Shown here: one piece after another, positions 16,853 to 26,546 of the stretch
How the letters are laid out: each line of letters begins with the position of its first letter
How positions within the stretch are numbered: position 1 is the stretch's first letter
DNA from: Cryobacterium sp. PH29-G1
Lineage (GTDB): Bacteria > Actinomycetota > Actinomycetes > Actinomycetales > Microbacteriaceae
Length of the DNA: 50,411 bases
NCBI RefSeq assembly: GCF_030063365.1
Contig: NZ_JASISY010000009.1
Span: forward strand, 99,535 to 149,945
Direction of reading: 5' to 3'
Translations under genes and position numbers: made by a program
The notes under the pieces: generated by a model
Seen by the model: the letters and a program-made list of their open reading frames with translations, nothing else
Told to the model about the DNA's origin: nothing
Database searches by the model: none

Positions 16853-18991
16853 TCACAGCGCGCAGGAAACGCAACCCTCAATTTCCGTGCCTTCGAGCGC
16901 CATCTGACGCAGGCGGATGTAGTAGATGGTCTTGATGCCCTTTTTCCACGCGTAGATCTGGGCGCGGTTGATGTCGCGGGTCGTCGCGGTGTCCTTGAAG
17001 AACAAGGTCAACGAAAGCCCCTGATCGACGTGCTGCGTGGCTGCGGCATACACGTCGATGATCTTCTCGGCGCCGATTTCGTAGGCATCCTGATAGAACT
17101 CGGTGTTGTCGTTCGTCATGAACGGCGCCGGGTAGTACACGCGGCCCAGCTTGCCTTCCTTGCGAATCTCGATCTTCGCCGCGATCGGGTGAATCGATGC
17201 GGTGGAGTTGTTGATGTACGAGATCGATCCGGTCGGCGGCACCGCCTGCAGGTTCTGGTTGTAGATACCGTGCGCCATAACGGATGCCTTCAGCTCGGCC
17301 CAGTCGGCCTGCGTCGGAATCGACACCCCGGCCTGGGCAAAGAGCTCAGCACCGCGAGCCGTCGACGGCTCCCAGACCTGGTCGGTGTACTTGTCGAAGA
17401 ACTCGCCCGAGGCATAGGCGGAGTCTTCAAAGCCCTCAAACGTGCGGCCGCGCTCGGTGGCGATCGCGTTGGAGGCACGCAGAGCGTGGAACAGCACCGT
17501 GTAGAAGTAAATGTTGGTGAAGTCGATACTCTCCGCACTGCCGTAGTAGACGCGCTCCCGGGCGAGGTAGCCGTGCAGGTTCATCTGGCCAAGGCCGATG
17601 GCGTGCGAGCGGTCGTTGCCGTCTTCGATCGAACGCACCGAGCTGATGTGGCTCTGCTCCGACACCGCGTTGAGACCACGGATGGCGGCATCAACGGTGC
17701 GACCGAGATCGCCGGAATCCATCGCCAGGGCGATGTTCATCGAACCGAGGTTGCACGAGATGTCCTTGCCGATCTCGTTGTACGAGAGGTCCTCGTTGTA
17801 CGTCGTGGGAGTGTTCACCTGCAGAATCTCGGAGCACAGGTTGGACATGTTAATGCGGCCCTTGATCGGGTTCGCCTTGTTCACCGTGTCTTCAAACATG
17901 ATGTACGGGTAGCCCGACTCGAACTGAATCTCGGCGAGGGTCTGGAAGAACTCGCGCGCCTTCATCTTCGACTTCTTGATGCGCGGGTTATCGACCATCT
18001 CGTGGTACTTCTCGGTCACCGAAATGTCCGCGAACGGCACTCCGTAGACGCGCTCCACGTCGTAGGGCGAGAAGAGGTACATCCACTCGTCGTTCTTGGC
18101 CAGCTCGAACGTGATGTCGGGAATGACCACACCGAGCGAGAGGGTCTTGATACGGATCTTCTCGTCGGCGTTCTCCCGCTTGGTGTCGAGAAAACGCATG
18201 ATGTCGGGGTGGTGCGCGTGCAGGTAGACAGCGCCGGCACCCTGGCGGGCACCGAGCTGGTTGGCGTAGCTGAAGGAGTCTTCGAGCAGCTTCATGACGG
18301 GAATGATGCCGCTGGACTGGTTCTCGATCTGCTTGATCGGCGCGCCGGCCTCACGAATGTTACTGAGCAGCAGGGCCACACCGCCGCCGCGCTTGGACAG
18401 CTGCAGCGAGGAGTTGATGCCGCGGGAGATCGACTCCATGTTGTCTTCAATGCGCAGCAGGAAGCACGAGACGAGCTCGCCGCGCTGAGCCTTGCCGGAG
18501 TTTAGGAAGGTGGGGGTTGCGGGCTGAAAACGGCCGGCGATGATCTCCTCGACCAGAGCAACGGCGAGCTTCTTATCACCCGCGGCGAGACCCAGGGCCG
18601 TCATGACAACGCGGTCTTCAAAACGCTCGAGGTAGCGCTTACCGTCGAAAGTTTTCAGCGTGTACGAGGTGTAGTACTTGAAGGCGCCGAGAAAGCTCTG
18701 AAAGCGGAACTTCTTGGAGTAGGCCAGGTCGTTCAGGCTCGTGATGAACTCGAACGAGTACTGGTCGAGCACGGCCTGCTCGTAGTATTCCTTCTCCACC
18801 AGGTAGTCGAGTCTCTCGCGCAGCGAGTGAAAGAACACCGTGTTCTGGTTGACGTGCTGCAGGAAGAACTCGCGGGCGGCCTCGCGGTCTTTGTCGAACT
18901 GGATCTCCCCGTTCGGGCCGTACAGGTTGAGCATCGCGTTGAGCGAGTGGTAGTCCATGCCCGACGGTGCGTCCATGGGCGTGATCTTCAC
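16853..18991 (-). CDS. nrdE: Class Ib ribonucleoside-diphosphate reductase alpha subunit
   Basis: This 712-residue catalytic subunit reduces ribonucleoside diphosphates. Visible are the active-site region [22 protein letters not shown], the Tyr-rich C-terminal part, and the C-terminal redox pair CVSC in [10 protein letters not shown], which is re-reduced by NrdH. There is no ATP-cone at the N-terminus, as expected for class Ib. The GTG at 18991 is preferred because it overlaps the nrdI stop by 4 bp (GTGA); an in-frame TTG at 19006 is the alternative. Few genes in the window are so clear. Confidence 0.96.
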   Translation of the reverse strand: MKITPMDAPSGMDYHSLNAMLNLYGPNGEIQFDKDREAAREFFLQHVNQNTVFFHSLRERLDYLVEKEYYEQAVLDQYSFEFITSLNDLAYSKKFRFQSFLGAFKYYTSYTLKTFDGKRYLERFEDRVVMTALGLAAGDKKLAVALVEEIIAGRFQPATPTFLNSGKAQRGELVSCFLLRIEDNMESISRGINSSLQLSKRGGGVALLLSNIREAGAPIKQIENQSSGIIPVMKLLEDSFSYANQLGARQGAGAVYLHAHHPDIMRFLDTKRENADEKIRIKTLSLGVVIPDITFELAKNDEWMYLFSPYDVERVYGVPFADISVTEKYHEMVDNPRIKKSKMKAREFFQTLAEIQFESGYPYIMFEDTVNKANPIKGRINMSNLCSEILQVNTPTTYNEDLSYNEIGKDISCNLGSMNIALAMDSGDLGRTVDAAIRGLNAVSEQSHISSVRSIEDGNDRSHAIGLGQMNLHGYLARERVYYGSAESIDFTNIYFYTVLFHALRASNAIATERGRTFEGFEDSAYASGEFFDKYTDQVWEPSTARGAELFAQAGVSIPTQADWAELKASVMAHGIYNQNLQAVPPTGSISYINNSTASIHPIAAKIEIRKEGKLGRVYYPAPFMTNDNTEFYQDAYEIGAEKIIDVYAAATQHVDQGLSLTLFFKDTATTRDINRAQIYAWKKGIKTIYYIRLRQMALEGTEIEGCVSCAL

Positions 18992-19392
18992 GGCTGTTGT
19001 TTCCAAAATTCTTCCAATCCGTCGTGAACGATGCGCACATCATCCGGTGTTCCAAATACTTCAAAGCGATAGAGGTGGGGCACCTTGCACTTGGCGGCGA
19101 TGATGTCGCCGGCCAGGCAATAGCCCGCACCGAAATTCATGTTGCCGGCGCCGATGACGCCGCGAATCAACGACCGATTGGTCTCGTTGTTCAAGAACTT
19201 GATGACCTGCTTGGGCACGGCCCCGCCCATGCTGCCGCCACCATAGGTGGGAACGCACAGCACGAACGGCTCCTCGGCCACGAGCGGTTCTTCGCGCGGG
19301 TAAAGAGGTATGCGCGACGCCGGTCGACCGAGCTTTTCCACGAACCGCTGCGTGTTACCCGAGGCACTCGAGAAATACACGATGTCAGTCAT
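18988..19392 (-). CDS. nrdI: NrdI flavodoxin-like protein
   Basis: This 134-residue FMN protein activates the NrdF metal-radical cofactor. The flavin phosphate loop is [15 protein letters not shown]; further flavin-contacting parts are VPTYGGG and [15 protein letters not shown]. The length and motifs match actinobacterial NrdI. The ATG has no clear Shine-Dalgarno. It lies 70 nt after nrdH and overlaps nrdE by 4 bp. Confidence 0.96.
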   Translation of the reverse strand: MTDIVYFSSASGNTQRFVEKLGRPASRIPLYPREEPLVAEEPFVLCVPTYGGGSMGGAVPKQVIKFLNNETNRSLIRGVIGAGNMNFGAGYCLAGDIIAAKCKVPHLYRFEVFGTPDDVRIVHDGLEEFWKQQP

Positions 19393-19462
19393 ATCACGTG
19401 GCGATTCTGATCGGGCACAGTCCGGGCAGGCGAAGCGTGCTGGGCGTGTGGGCTGCGCTCAC

Positions 19463-19696
19463 CTACGCGAGGCGTGCGGCGAGTGCGTTGATCTTGTCGG
19501 GCCGAAAGCCTGACCAGTGCTCTTCGTCGGTAATGACAACGGGCGCCTGCAGGTAGCCCAAAGCCTTAACGGCCTCCAGAGCGTTTTCGTCGACCGACAG
19601 GTCGAGCACCTCATACTCGATGCCCTTGTTATCGAGGGCACGGTAGGTGGCCGTGCACTGCACGCAGGAGGGCTTCGTGTAAACGGTGATCGCCAT
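19463..19696 (-). CDS. nrdH: NrdH glutaredoxin-like electron donor
   Basis: This 77-residue redoxin has the CxxC motif CVQC at residues 11-14 (YTKPSCVQC) and the C-terminal WSGFRPDKI segment typical of NrdH, which takes electrons from thioredoxin reductase and passes them to NrdE. AAAGG about 9 nt upstream supports the ATG at 19696. The frame stays open upstream to 20188, but that extension has poor protein character and no ribosome site. It is the first gene of the nrd operon, with its control region upstream. Confidence 0.95.
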   Translation of the reverse strand: MAITVYTKPSCVQCTATYRALDNKGIEYEVLDLSVDENALEAVKALGYLQAPVVITDEEHWSGFRPDKINALAARLA

Positions 19697-19857
19697 GGTT
19701 ATGACCTTTCTTCTTGGCTGTTCAAGTCTAAAACTGTTCGACATACTTCGCAAGTATGTTCTATAAAACTCTTCGACCGCGGGCGAGAATTCGTCAGGGA
19801 TCGTCGTACAAAGTGAGCAAGTGCACTGCCGGGCCGCAGGGCCTGGCGAGAGTCTCA

Positions 19858-19873
19858 ATACTACATCTAGTGA
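19858..19873 (-). promoter_or_regulatory. NrdR box 1
   Basis: ATACTACATCTAGTGA is a 16-bp near-palindrome with CTA/TAG arms, close to the general NrdR-box form acaCwAtATaTwGtgt. Its centre is 32 bp from the centre of box 2, about three helical turns, as in known paired NrdR boxes. It overlaps a candidate -10, fitting repression when dATP is high. Confidence 0.65.
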
Positions 19874-19889
19874 TCGCGGAGCGGAATAG

Positions 19890-19905
19890 CCACTACATGC
19901 AGTAA
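19890..19905 (-). promoter_or_regulatory. NrdR box 2
   Basis: CCACTACATGCAGTAA shares CACTACAT and the AGT arm with box 1 and has the same 16-bp dyad layout. Paired boxes 31-32 bp apart upstream of RNR genes are the usual NrdR arrangement. Confidence 0.6.
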
Positions 19906-19919
19906 TTACATTTATGTAG

Positions 19920-19928
19920 TTATCCACC
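19920..19928 (+). promoter_or_regulatory. DnaA-box-like site (8 of 9)
   Basis: TTATCCACC differs from the DnaA box TTATCCACA only at the last base. It lies 15 bp beyond NrdR box 2. It has the same orientation as the perfect box at 19996. Confidence 0.4.
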
Positions 19929-19995
19929 GACATTCCACATGTTTCACACAGTCCTGCGGCGCAAGAACACCCAAATTCCGCGGGACCGGGCCGAG

Positions 19996-20004
19996 TTATC
20001 CACA
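19996..20004 (+). promoter_or_regulatory. DnaA box (perfect)
   Basis: TTATCCACA is a perfect DnaA box. Upstream of nrd genes it could couple dNTP supply to replication initiation, as DnaA does at E. coli nrdAB; here this is inference. There is no box cluster or dnaA/dnaN nearby, so it is not an origin. Confidence 0.45.
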
Positions 20005-20171
20005 GGCACCGGTCTCGACACAATTTTGCCTGTGGAATCTCGATCGGCGTGTCGCGCACCGACCGGTCACGGGCAGCGAGATCGCGCCCTGACGCGCAAA
20101 CGGGCCGGTCCCAACGATGCAGACCGACCCGTGCGGCTTCCGGTTCCCGCATGCACCGGTTGCGGCAAGCA

Positions 20172-20202
20172 AAGAGCCGAAACGCCATGCGTTTCGGCTC
20201 TT
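20172..20202 (-). terminator. Terminator of the arabinose operon
   Basis: AAGAGCCGAAACGC (20172-20185) pairs perfectly with GCGTTTCGGCTCTT (20189-20202) around a 3-nt loop. On the minus strand the stem ends in TCTTTGCTTG. It lies 30 nt after the mmsB stop. Confidence 0.78.
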
Positions 20203-20232
20203 GCCAGCAGTGAAGCAGCTACCCGAGAGTGC

Positions 20233-21471
20233 TCAATGGCCACCCGAACGGCGCTTGTTGTACACGTCGAATGCCACAGCGAACAAGAGCACGAGGCCCT
20301 TGACGGCCTGCTGCCACTCGATACCGATTCCGAGAATCGACATACCGTTGTTCAGAACACCGATAATGAGGCCACCGATGATGGCACCACCGATTGTCCC
20401 CACACCGCCGGTAACGGCTGCGCCACCGATGAAGGCGGCCGAGATGGCTTCCAGTTCGAACCCGTCTCCGGCCTTGGGGCCGGCGAGATTCAGCCGTGCG
20501 GTGAAGATGAGTCCAGCGAGAGCAGCCAGGATCCCCATATTCACGAACAGGTAGAAGTCCACCTTGCGGGTTTTGATGCCCGACAGCTCAGCCGCATGGC
20601 GGTTGCCGCCGATGGCGTAGATGTGGCGGCCGAAGATTGTGCGATTCATGATGATGCCGTAGATGAGGACGAGAACGGCCAGCACGATCAGGGTTACGGG
20701 AATGCCCTTGTACGAAGCGAGCGCGAGCGCGAACGAGCCGACGGCCGCGGTGATGAGCACGAGCTTGAGCACAAACCACACCATGGGCTCAACGTCCTGG
20801 CCGTACTTGGAGCGGGCAACTCGAGTGCGCACCTGCTGCACGATCAATGCCAGGATCGCAATACCCGCGATGCCGAGGGTGAACGGATCATATTCGAATT
20901 CACCGAACAGGTCGGTTAGGAACCCGTTGCCGAGCGCGCGATACTCTGCCGGGAACGAACCAATGTTGGCGTTGCCGAGAACGGCGAGGGCGAGACCGCG
21001 AAAGATGAGCATGCCGGCCAACGTCACGATGAACGCGGGGATCCCCACGTAGGCGATCCAGAATCCTTGCCAGACACCAACCAGGGCGCCGATACCGAGG
21101 GACAGAATGATGGATAACCACCATGGCAGTCCCCAGGTCACCGCGAAGACGCCGGAGCAGGCACCCACGAAAGCCGCAACGGACCCGACCGACAGGTCGA
21201 TGTGCCCGGCGATGATTACCATGACCATGCCGACAGCAAGAACAAGGATGTACCCGTTCTGCACGATCAGGTTGGAAATATTCTGCGGACGCAACAGGAT
21301 GCCGTCGGTGAGGATAGTGAATAGCACCACGACCACAACGAGGGCGATGAAAATGCCGTTCTTGCCCAGGTCCGCGAGGAGGTGGGTGAGCCAGGATGCG
21401 GCCTTATTACTGCTGGGGTTGGAATGGAAGCCCGGGGCCGGATCGGCCTGCGGCGTCGTTTCATTGCTCAT
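20233..21471 (-). CDS. mmsB: Sugar ABC transporter permease, MmsB/GguB type
   Basis: This 412-residue polytopic permease of the ribose/xylose class has about ten hydrophobic segments. The core motifs are GMVMVIIAGHIDLSVGS and GGNRHAAELSGI, followed by FIGGAAVTGGVGTIGGAIIGG, all typical of XylH/MmsB proteins. With MmsA and ChvE it imports monosaccharides; the operon points to L-arabinose. AAGGAG lies 9 nt before the ATG. It is the last gene of the ara operon, followed by a terminator. Confidence 0.92.
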   Translation of the reverse strand: MSNETTPQADPAPGFHSNPSSNKAASWLTHLLADLGKNGIFIALVVVVVLFTILTDGILLRPQNISNLIVQNGYILVLAVGMVMVIIAGHIDLSVGSVAAFVGACSGVFAVTWGLPWWLSIILSLGIGALVGVWQGFWIAYVGIPAFIVTLAGMLIFRGLALAVLGNANIGSFPAEYRALGNGFLTDLFGEFEYDPFTLGIAGIAILALIVQQVRTRVARSKYGQDVEPMVWFVLKLVLITAAVGSFALALASYKGIPVTLIVLAVLVLIYGIIMNRTIFGRHIYAIGGNRHAAELSGIKTRKVDFYLFVNMGILAALAGLIFTARLNLAGPKAGDGFELEAISAAFIGGAAVTGGVGTIGGAIIGGLIIGVLNNGMSILGIGIEWQQAVKGLVLLFAVAFDVYNKRRSGGH

Positions 21472-21501
21472 GAGCGTTTCTCCTTTTCCGCTGCGCCGAC
21501 G

Positions 21502-23031
21502 CTAGCGGGCCTTTTCCATGGTCATGTGTTTAATGAGGAGCTCCGGGCTGGCTTCCTCGATGGGGAATTCGCCCGTGATGCGACCCTCCGAAATTGTGTA
21601 GATGCGATCACAGATACCGAGCAGCTCCGGCAACTCCGAAGAGATCACGATGACGCCCTTTCCGGCCGCCGCGAGCTTGTTGATGATCGTGTAGATCTCG
21701 TACTTTGCACCAACGTCGATACCGCGGGTGGGTTCGTCAAGGATGAGCACGTCGGGGTCTGAATAAATCCACTTCGACAGCACAACTTTCTGCTGGTTAC
21801 CGCCGGATAGTTTGCCGACCTTGGCCAGCACCGACGGAGCCTTGATGTTCATGCTCGTGCGATACTCGTTGGCAATCTTGTATTCCTCGTTGTCATTGAC
21901 GAGGCCACGCCTGGTGAGCTTGCCCAGCGACGCCATCGAGATATTGCGTTTGATGTCGTCGATCAGGTTGAGACCAAAGGTCTTGCGGTCCTCCGTCACG
22001 TAGGCAATTCCGTGTTCGATCGCTTCGGAGACCGTGCGGGTCTTGATTTCCGTGCCGTGTTTGAATACCCGCCCGGAAATGCGCGAGCCGTAGCGCCGGC
22101 CGAACAGGCTCATGGCGAACTCGGTACGGCCCGCTCCCATGAGACCGGCAATTCCGACGATCTCGCCGGCACGGACACTGAGGTTGACGTTGTTCACCAC
22201 CACGCGCGTCACGTCTTGCGGGTGGTGCGCGGTCCAATCCTCCACGCGCAAAATCTCTTCGCCGATGTTCGGCGTGTGATCCGGATAGCGGTGCTCCAGG
22301 TCTCGTCCGACCATGTCCTTGATAATGCGGTCTTCTGTCACCTCGAGCTTCGCCATGGTTTCAATGGCTCGTCCATCACGAATGACGGTGACCGAGTCGG
22401 AGACCTTCTTGATCTCGTTGAGCTTATGGCTGATGATGATCGAGGTGATGCCCTGGCCCTTGAGGTGCAGGATCAGGTTGAGCAGATGGTCGGAATCCTC
22501 GTCATTGAGTGCGGCCGTGGGCTCATCAAGAATGAGGAGTTTTACGCGTTTGGACAGCGCCTTGGCGATCTCGACCAGCTGCTGCTTGCCAACACCGATG
22601 TCCATGATCCGGGTGGTCGGTGTCTCACGCAGCCCCACGCGGGCGAGCAGCTTCGCGGCCTCCAGGTTGGTTTTGTTCCAGTCGATCAGGCCGAGCGGCC
22701 CACGCTGCTCATTGTTGAGGAAGATGTTCTCAGCTATAGAGAGGTATGGGCTGAGCGCGAGTTCCTGGTGAATGATAACGATGCCCTTGGCCTCGGAGTC
22801 TCGAATGTCTCGAAACTCCACGACCTCATCTTCGAAGACGATATCCCCCGTGTACGTGCCGTGCGGGTACACGCCGCTGAGCACCTTCATGAGCGTGGAT
22901 TTACCGGCACCATTCTCACCGCAAATGGCGTGGACGTCACCGCGGGCGACGCTGAGGGAGACGTTCGCCAGCGCTTTAACACCGGGAAACGTCTTGGTGA
23001 TGGTGCGCATCTCAAGGATGTTCGTGGTCAC
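21502..23031 (-). CDS. mmsA: Sugar ABC transporter ATP-binding protein, MmsA/GguA type
   Basis: This 509-residue protein is a tandem ATPase. The first half has Walker [10 protein letters not shown] (residues 38-46) and Walker [12 protein letters not shown]. The second half has the degenerate loop GLMGAGRTE, signature LSGGNQQK and Walker [13 protein letters not shown]. One canonical and one degenerate site is the norm for the ribose/arabinose class. The GTG start has AAGG about 8 nt upstream. A strong hairpin separates it from chvE. Confidence 0.93.
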   Translation of the reverse strand: MTTNILEMRTITKTFPGVKALANVSLSVARGDVHAICGENGAGKSTLMKVLSGVYPHGTYTGDIVFEDEVVEFRDIRDSEAKGIVIIHQELALSPYLSIAENIFLNNEQRGPLGLIDWNKTNLEAAKLLARVGLRETPTTRIMDIGVGKQQLVEIAKALSKRVKLLILDEPTAALNDEDSDHLLNLILHLKGQGITSIIISHKLNEIKKVSDSVTVIRDGRAIETMAKLEVTEDRIIKDMVGRDLEHRYPDHTPNIGEEILRVEDWTAHHPQDVTRVVVNNVNLSVRAGEIVGIAGLMGAGRTEFAMSLFGRRYGSRISGRVFKHGTEIKTRTVSEAIEHGIAYVTEDRKTFGLNLIDDIKRNISMASLGKLTRRGLVNDNEEYKIANEYRTSMNIKAPSVLAKVGKLSGGNQQKVVLSKWIYSDPDVLILDEPTRGIDVGAKYEIYTIINKLAAAGKGVIVISSELPELLGICDRIYTISEGRITGEFPIEEASPELLIKHMTMEKAR

Positions 23032-23072
23032 GGAGTACCTTCTTCAGCTATCAGGGTCAAGACGGTGGAGGG

Positions 23073-23110
23073 GCGAAGCCGCCGGCGAGGTCTCCCGCCG
23101 GCGGCTTCGC
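23073..23110 (-). terminator. Intercistronic 15-bp hairpin between chvE and mmsA
   Basis: The 15-nt arm GCGAAGCCGCCGGCG (23073-23087) pairs exactly with 23096-23110 around an 8-nt loop, with no T-tract. Placed after the binding-protein gene, it may stabilise the upstream mRNA or partly terminate, giving more ChvE than membrane subunits. Confidence 0.6.
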
Positions 23111-23126
23111 GCTGCCGAGGCAGTGA

Positions 23127-24251
23127 TTAGCCGTTGATCTCGGCTTCGGTCCAGTAACCGGAGTCAATCAGCACGGAGGGGATGTTGTCCTTGACGACGA
23201 TCTGCGAGTCAAGCAGCATCGAGGGAACAGTGATCTTGCCGTTGTCGTAATCCGTGGTGTTGTTGGTCTCGGGGGTGTCTCCGTTGAGCACGGCGACGGC
23301 CATCTCGACAGAGATGGCGGCCAGCTGACGAGTGTCCTTGAAGATCGTCGCGTACTGCTCACCCGAGTTGATGGCCTTGACGGAGTCGATTTCGGCATCC
23401 TGGCCCGAAATGATCGGCCACGTAGCGTCAACCGCGTATCCGGAACCCTGGAGGGCGGAGATGATACCGCGCGAGATGCCGTCGTAGGGGGAGAGAATTC
23501 CGTTGACCTTGCTACCGTCCGAGTAGGTCGATGTGAGGATGTTCTCGAGGCGGCTCTGGGCCTCCTCACCATCCCAGCGCAGCGTTGCAACAGAGTTGAA
23601 ATCGGTCTGGCCACTCTTCACCACGAGCACGCCCGAGTCGATGAAGGGCTGGAGTTCCTGCATGGCGCCGTTGAAGAAGAACGTGGCGTTGTTGTCATCG
23701 GGGCTTCCGGCGAAAAGTTCAATGTTGAACGGGCCGGCGGGGGCGTCCGCGGTGGCGGTGCCGTCGAGCTCCGTCAGGCCGAGACCGTTAAGAACCGACC
23801 AGGCCTGCTGCTGGCCCACCTTGAGGTTGTCAAAGGACGCGTAGTAGTTGACGTTCTCGGTGTCGCGGATCAGGCGGTCATAGGCGATGACGGGAATGTT
23901 GGCATCCGCTGCGTCCTGGAGCACGCTCGTCAGCGTGGTGCCGTCGATTGAGGCGACGATGAGAACCTCGGCGCCCTTGGTGATCATGTTCTCAATCTGC
24001 GAGACCTGGGTGGGGATGTCGTCCTCGGCGTACTGCAGGTCAACCTTGAAGCCCTGCTCCTCGAGCTGGCTCTTGACGGCGTCGCCGTCTGCGATCCAAC
24101 GCTCCGAGCTCTTGGTGGGCATGGCGACCCCGATCAGGCCGCCGTCGCCGGCACCGCCGGAACCGGTGGTGCCGGAGCTCGAGCAGGCGGCCAGGCCCAT
24201 GATCATGGCGCCGGCGGCGAGTCCGGCGAAGAGTGCTGACTTCTTCTTCAC
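23127..24251 (-). CDS. chvE: Sugar-binding lipoprotein, ChvE-like
   Basis: This 374-residue extracytoplasmic receptor has a signal peptide with lipobox LAAC (C23). The mature domain begins with IGVAMPTKSSERWIADGD, diagnostic of the ChvE/multiple-monosaccharide group. Later parts, ENMITKGAEVLIVASIDG and IPVIAYDRLIRDTENVNYY, are typical of periplasmic-binding fold type 1. The GTG at 24251 with AGAAGGA upstream is preferred; an open frame extends to 24380 without support. It lies between araA and mmsA, so the ligand is most likely L-arabinose. Confidence 0.93.
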   Translation of the reverse strand: MKKKSALFAGLAAGAMIMGLAACSSSGTTGSGGAGDGGLIGVAMPTKSSERWIADGDAVKSQLEEQGFKVDLQYAEDDIPTQVSQIENMITKGAEVLIVASIDGTTLTSVLQDAADANIPVIAYDRLIRDTENVNYYASFDNLKVGQQQAWSVLNGLGLTELDGTATADAPAGPFNIELFAGSPDDNNATFFFNGAMQELQPFIDSGVLVVKSGQTDFNSVATLRWDGEEAQSRLENILTSTYSDGSKVNGILSPYDGISRGIISALQGSGYAVDATWPIISGQDAEIDSVKAINSGEQYATIFKDTRQLAAISVEMAVAVLNGDTPETNNTTDYDNGKITVPSMLLDSQIVVKDNIPSVLIDSGYWTEAEING

Positions 24252-24318
24252 TGTGTTTCCTTCTTGAATCATCGTTGATGGTGAGGCGGGATAGTAAAGC
24301 TGCGACGTACGAAAAATG

Positions 24319-25836
24319 CTAAAAGCCTTGCGCCAATCGGTAGTACGACTGGTTCCAACGCACCTCACGCGTGAAATCACGCAGGGTGGTGGTCTTATCG
24401 ATCACGAGAAGCTCGGTGCGGGCTATCTCGGCGAAATCATGGAACACCTCGATGCCGACGGCGGTCGACATCACGGTGTGGTGGGCGGCACCCGCGGTGA
24501 GCCAGGCGGCGGCCGAGGTGGCGAAGTCCGGTTCGGGACGCCAGACGGCTCGTCCCACCGGCAGATTGGGGAGAGCACTCGGCGGGTCAACAACCTCGAC
24601 CACGTTCGCCACGAGGCGAAAACGGTCACGCATGTCGCTCATCGCGACAACCACGGCGGGGCCGGGGTCGGCACTGAAAACCAGGCGCACCGGGTCTTCA
24701 CGACCGCCGATGCCGAGGGGGTGGATCTCGAGCGTCGGCCTGGCGGTCGTGAGAGACGGGCTCACTTCGAGCATGTGCGCACCGAGAATCAACTCGGCGC
24801 CGGGGGTGAGGTCGTAGGTGTAGTCCTCCATCAAACTCGCGCCGCCGGGAAGGCCGGCGCCCATCACGTTGGCTACGCGAACGAGAACGGATGTTTTCCA
24901 GTCTCCCTCCGCCCCAAAACCGTAGCCCCGGGCCATGAGCCGCTGCACGGCAAGGCCGGGAAGCTGACGCAGTGCGCCCAAGTCTTCGAAACTGGTGGTG
25001 AATGCGGCGAAGTCGCCGGCCTCGAGAAAGCTGGTCAGGCCCAGCTCAATCGCAGCGCCGTAGCGCAGCGACTCGTGTCGCTGCCCGCCCTTGCGCAGTT
25101 CGGGAACAACGTCGTACAGGTCGTCATACTCGGCGATCAGGGTATCGATGTCCGCATCCGCTATGGAATGCACGACCTCGGCCAGCTCGTTCACGGGCCA
25201 GGTGTTAACCTGCACACCGAAGCGAAGTTCGGCTTCGGTCTTATCCCCCTCGGTCACAGCGACGTAGCGCATATTGTCGCCGAAACGGGCGAGCTTCATG
25301 CTGCGGCTGGCCGCCCAGCCGGCCGCGGCGCGGGTCCAGGCGCCGATGCTGCCCGACACGGCTGGGTTGGACACGTGGCCGACAACGGTCTTGCGGGTCA
25401 CGCCGAGGCGCGTCTGAATATAGCCAAACTCGCGGTCGCCGTGCGCGGCCTGATTGAGGTTCATGAAGTCGAAGTCGATCTCACCCCAAGGCAGTTCCAC
25501 ATTCGCCTGTGTGTGCAGGTGCAGGAGCGGTTTGGTCAGCGCATCGAGGCCGGCGATCCACATCTTCGCCGGCGAGAACGTGTGCATCCAGGCGATGAGG
25601 CCAATGACGCGGTCATCGGCATTGGCATCGAGGGCGGCACGGCGGATGGACTCGGAGTCCTTCAGCACGGGCTTCCACACCACCTTCACGGGCAGGTCGG
25701 AATTCCCGTCGAGGGCACGCGCGATCTGCAGGGATTGCTCGGCCACCTGACGCAGCGTTTCTTCGCCGTACAGGTTCTGACTTCCGGTGAGAAACCAGAC
25801 CTCGTAGTGGTCCAGGGTCGTGGAGAGAGGCGCCAT
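24319..25836 (-). CDS. araA: L-arabinose isomerase
   Basis: This 505-residue enzyme converts L-arabinose to L-ribulose, usually with Mn2+. The start [17 protein letters not shown], then [28 protein letters not shown] and [16 protein letters not shown], are characteristic of AraA and include expected metal- and substrate-site residues. The ATG overlaps the araD stop by one base (TAATG); AAGGAG lies 10 nt upstream. The first transporter gene follows 67 nt later. Confidence 0.97.
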   Translation of the reverse strand: MAPLSTTLDHYEVWFLTGSQNLYGEETLRQVAEQSLQIARALDGNSDLPVKVVWKPVLKDSESIRRAALDANADDRVIGLIAWMHTFSPAKMWIAGLDALTKPLLHLHTQANVELPWGEIDFDFMNLNQAAHGDREFGYIQTRLGVTRKTVVGHVSNPAVSGSIGAWTRAAAGWAASRSMKLARFGDNMRYVAVTEGDKTEAELRFGVQVNTWPVNELAEVVHSIADADIDTLIAEYDDLYDVVPELRKGGQRHESLRYGAAIELGLTSFLEAGDFAAFTTSFEDLGALRQLPGLAVQRLMARGYGFGAEGDWKTSVLVRVANVMGAGLPGGASLMEDYTYDLTPGAELILGAHMLEVSPSLTTARPTLEIHPLGIGGREDPVRLVFSADPGPAVVVAMSDMRDRFRLVANVVEVVDPPSALPNLPVGRAVWRPEPDFATSAAAWLTAGAAHHTVMSTAVGIEVFHDFAEIARTELLVIDKTTTLRDFTREVRWNQSYYRLAQGF

Positions 25837-26546
25837 TAGTTCAGTTCTCCTTGCGGCGCTTGGCCATAAACATTCTGGTATCGGTCGAACAGGGCATCGA
25901 TGGCGTCTTGTGGCAGGGGCACGAGTTCGCCGCCCGCGCGGGCCAACTGTACGGTGCGCGCGACGTCTTCCACCATCACGGCCGCCTTCACGGCGTCGCG
26001 GGCATCTCTGCCAATCGTGAACGGCCCGTGGTTGGCCATCAGCACGGCCCGCGACCGATGGCCGGTCAACGTTTCCACGATGCCGCGGCCGATTGAATCA
26101 TCACCGATGATGGCAAAAGGCCCAACGGGGATCGGCCCGCCGAACTCGTCAGCCATCGCCGTGATGACACATGGAATGGCCTCGTTCCGGGCGGCCCAGG
26201 CGGTGGCGTAGCTGGAGTGCGTGTGCACGACTCCCCCGACATCCGGCATGTTTCGGTAGACGTAGGCGTGTGCGGCGGTGTCGCTGGAGGGTGACCGATC
26301 GGCCCCCGGCGTACCCGGTATGACGTTTCCCGCCAGGTCGCAGAGAATCATGTTCTCGGGAGCCAGATCGGCGTAGTCAACGCCACTGGGCTTGATCACG
26401 AAGAGATCGGCCCCCGGGACACGTCCGGAGACGTTGCCGCCGGTCCAGACAACGAGACCGTTGCGAAACAGTTCGGCGTGCAGACGGGTGATTTCGGCCC
26501 GCACCCGGGCAACAACGACCTCGACCTGCGGCCCATAGGTACTCAT
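25836..26546 (-). CDS. araD: L-ribulose-5-phosphate 4-epimerase
   Basis: This 236-residue class II aldolase/epimerase converts L-ribulose-5-phosphate to D-xylulose-5-phosphate, feeding the pentose phosphate pathway. Substrate-binding motifs [15 protein letters not shown] and SPSSDTAAH, and zinc-ligand histidines in [13 protein letters not shown] and NHGPF, are present. The ATG overlaps the araB stop (ATGA). Confidence 0.95.
   Translation of the reverse strand: MSTYGPQVEVVVARVRAEITRLHAELFRNGLVVWTGGNVSGRVPGADLFVIKPSGVDYADLAPENMILCDLAGNVIPGTPGADRSPSSDTAAHAYVYRNMPDVGGVVHTHSSYATAWAARNEAIPCVITAMADEFGGPIPVGPFAIIGDDSIGRGIVETLTGHRSRAVLMANHGPFTIGRDARDAVKAAVMVEDVARTVQLARAGGELVPLPQDAIDALFDRYQNVYGQAPQGELN

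Larger units (their letters stand above)
19697..20232. other. nrd control region, no gene
   Basis: This 536-bp stretch contains no convincing gene on either strand. From nrdH outward it holds an AT-richer segment with two NrdR boxes (19858-19905), a further palindrome TACATTTATGTA (19907-19918), two DnaA-box-like sequences (19920-19928, 19996-20004), and the terminator of the sugar-import operon (20172-20202). TAGTAT, read on the minus strand at 19863-19858, is a candidate -10 lying inside the first NrdR box. Confidence 0.7.

Noticed and set aside
18991..19006. TTG start of nrdE at 19006
   Set aside because: Possible, but GTG 18991 overlaps the nrdI stop in the usual 4-bp coupling; the difference is five residues.
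19920..20004. Replication origin from DnaA boxes
   Set aside because: Only two boxes, no AT-rich unwinding element of typical size, and no dnaA, dnaN or gyrase genes nearby.
19463..20188. Long open frame extending nrdH upstream (241 codons)
   Set aside because: The upstream part has poor protein character, runs across NrdR and DnaA sites and a terminator, and has no ribosome site; NrdH is complete from 19696.
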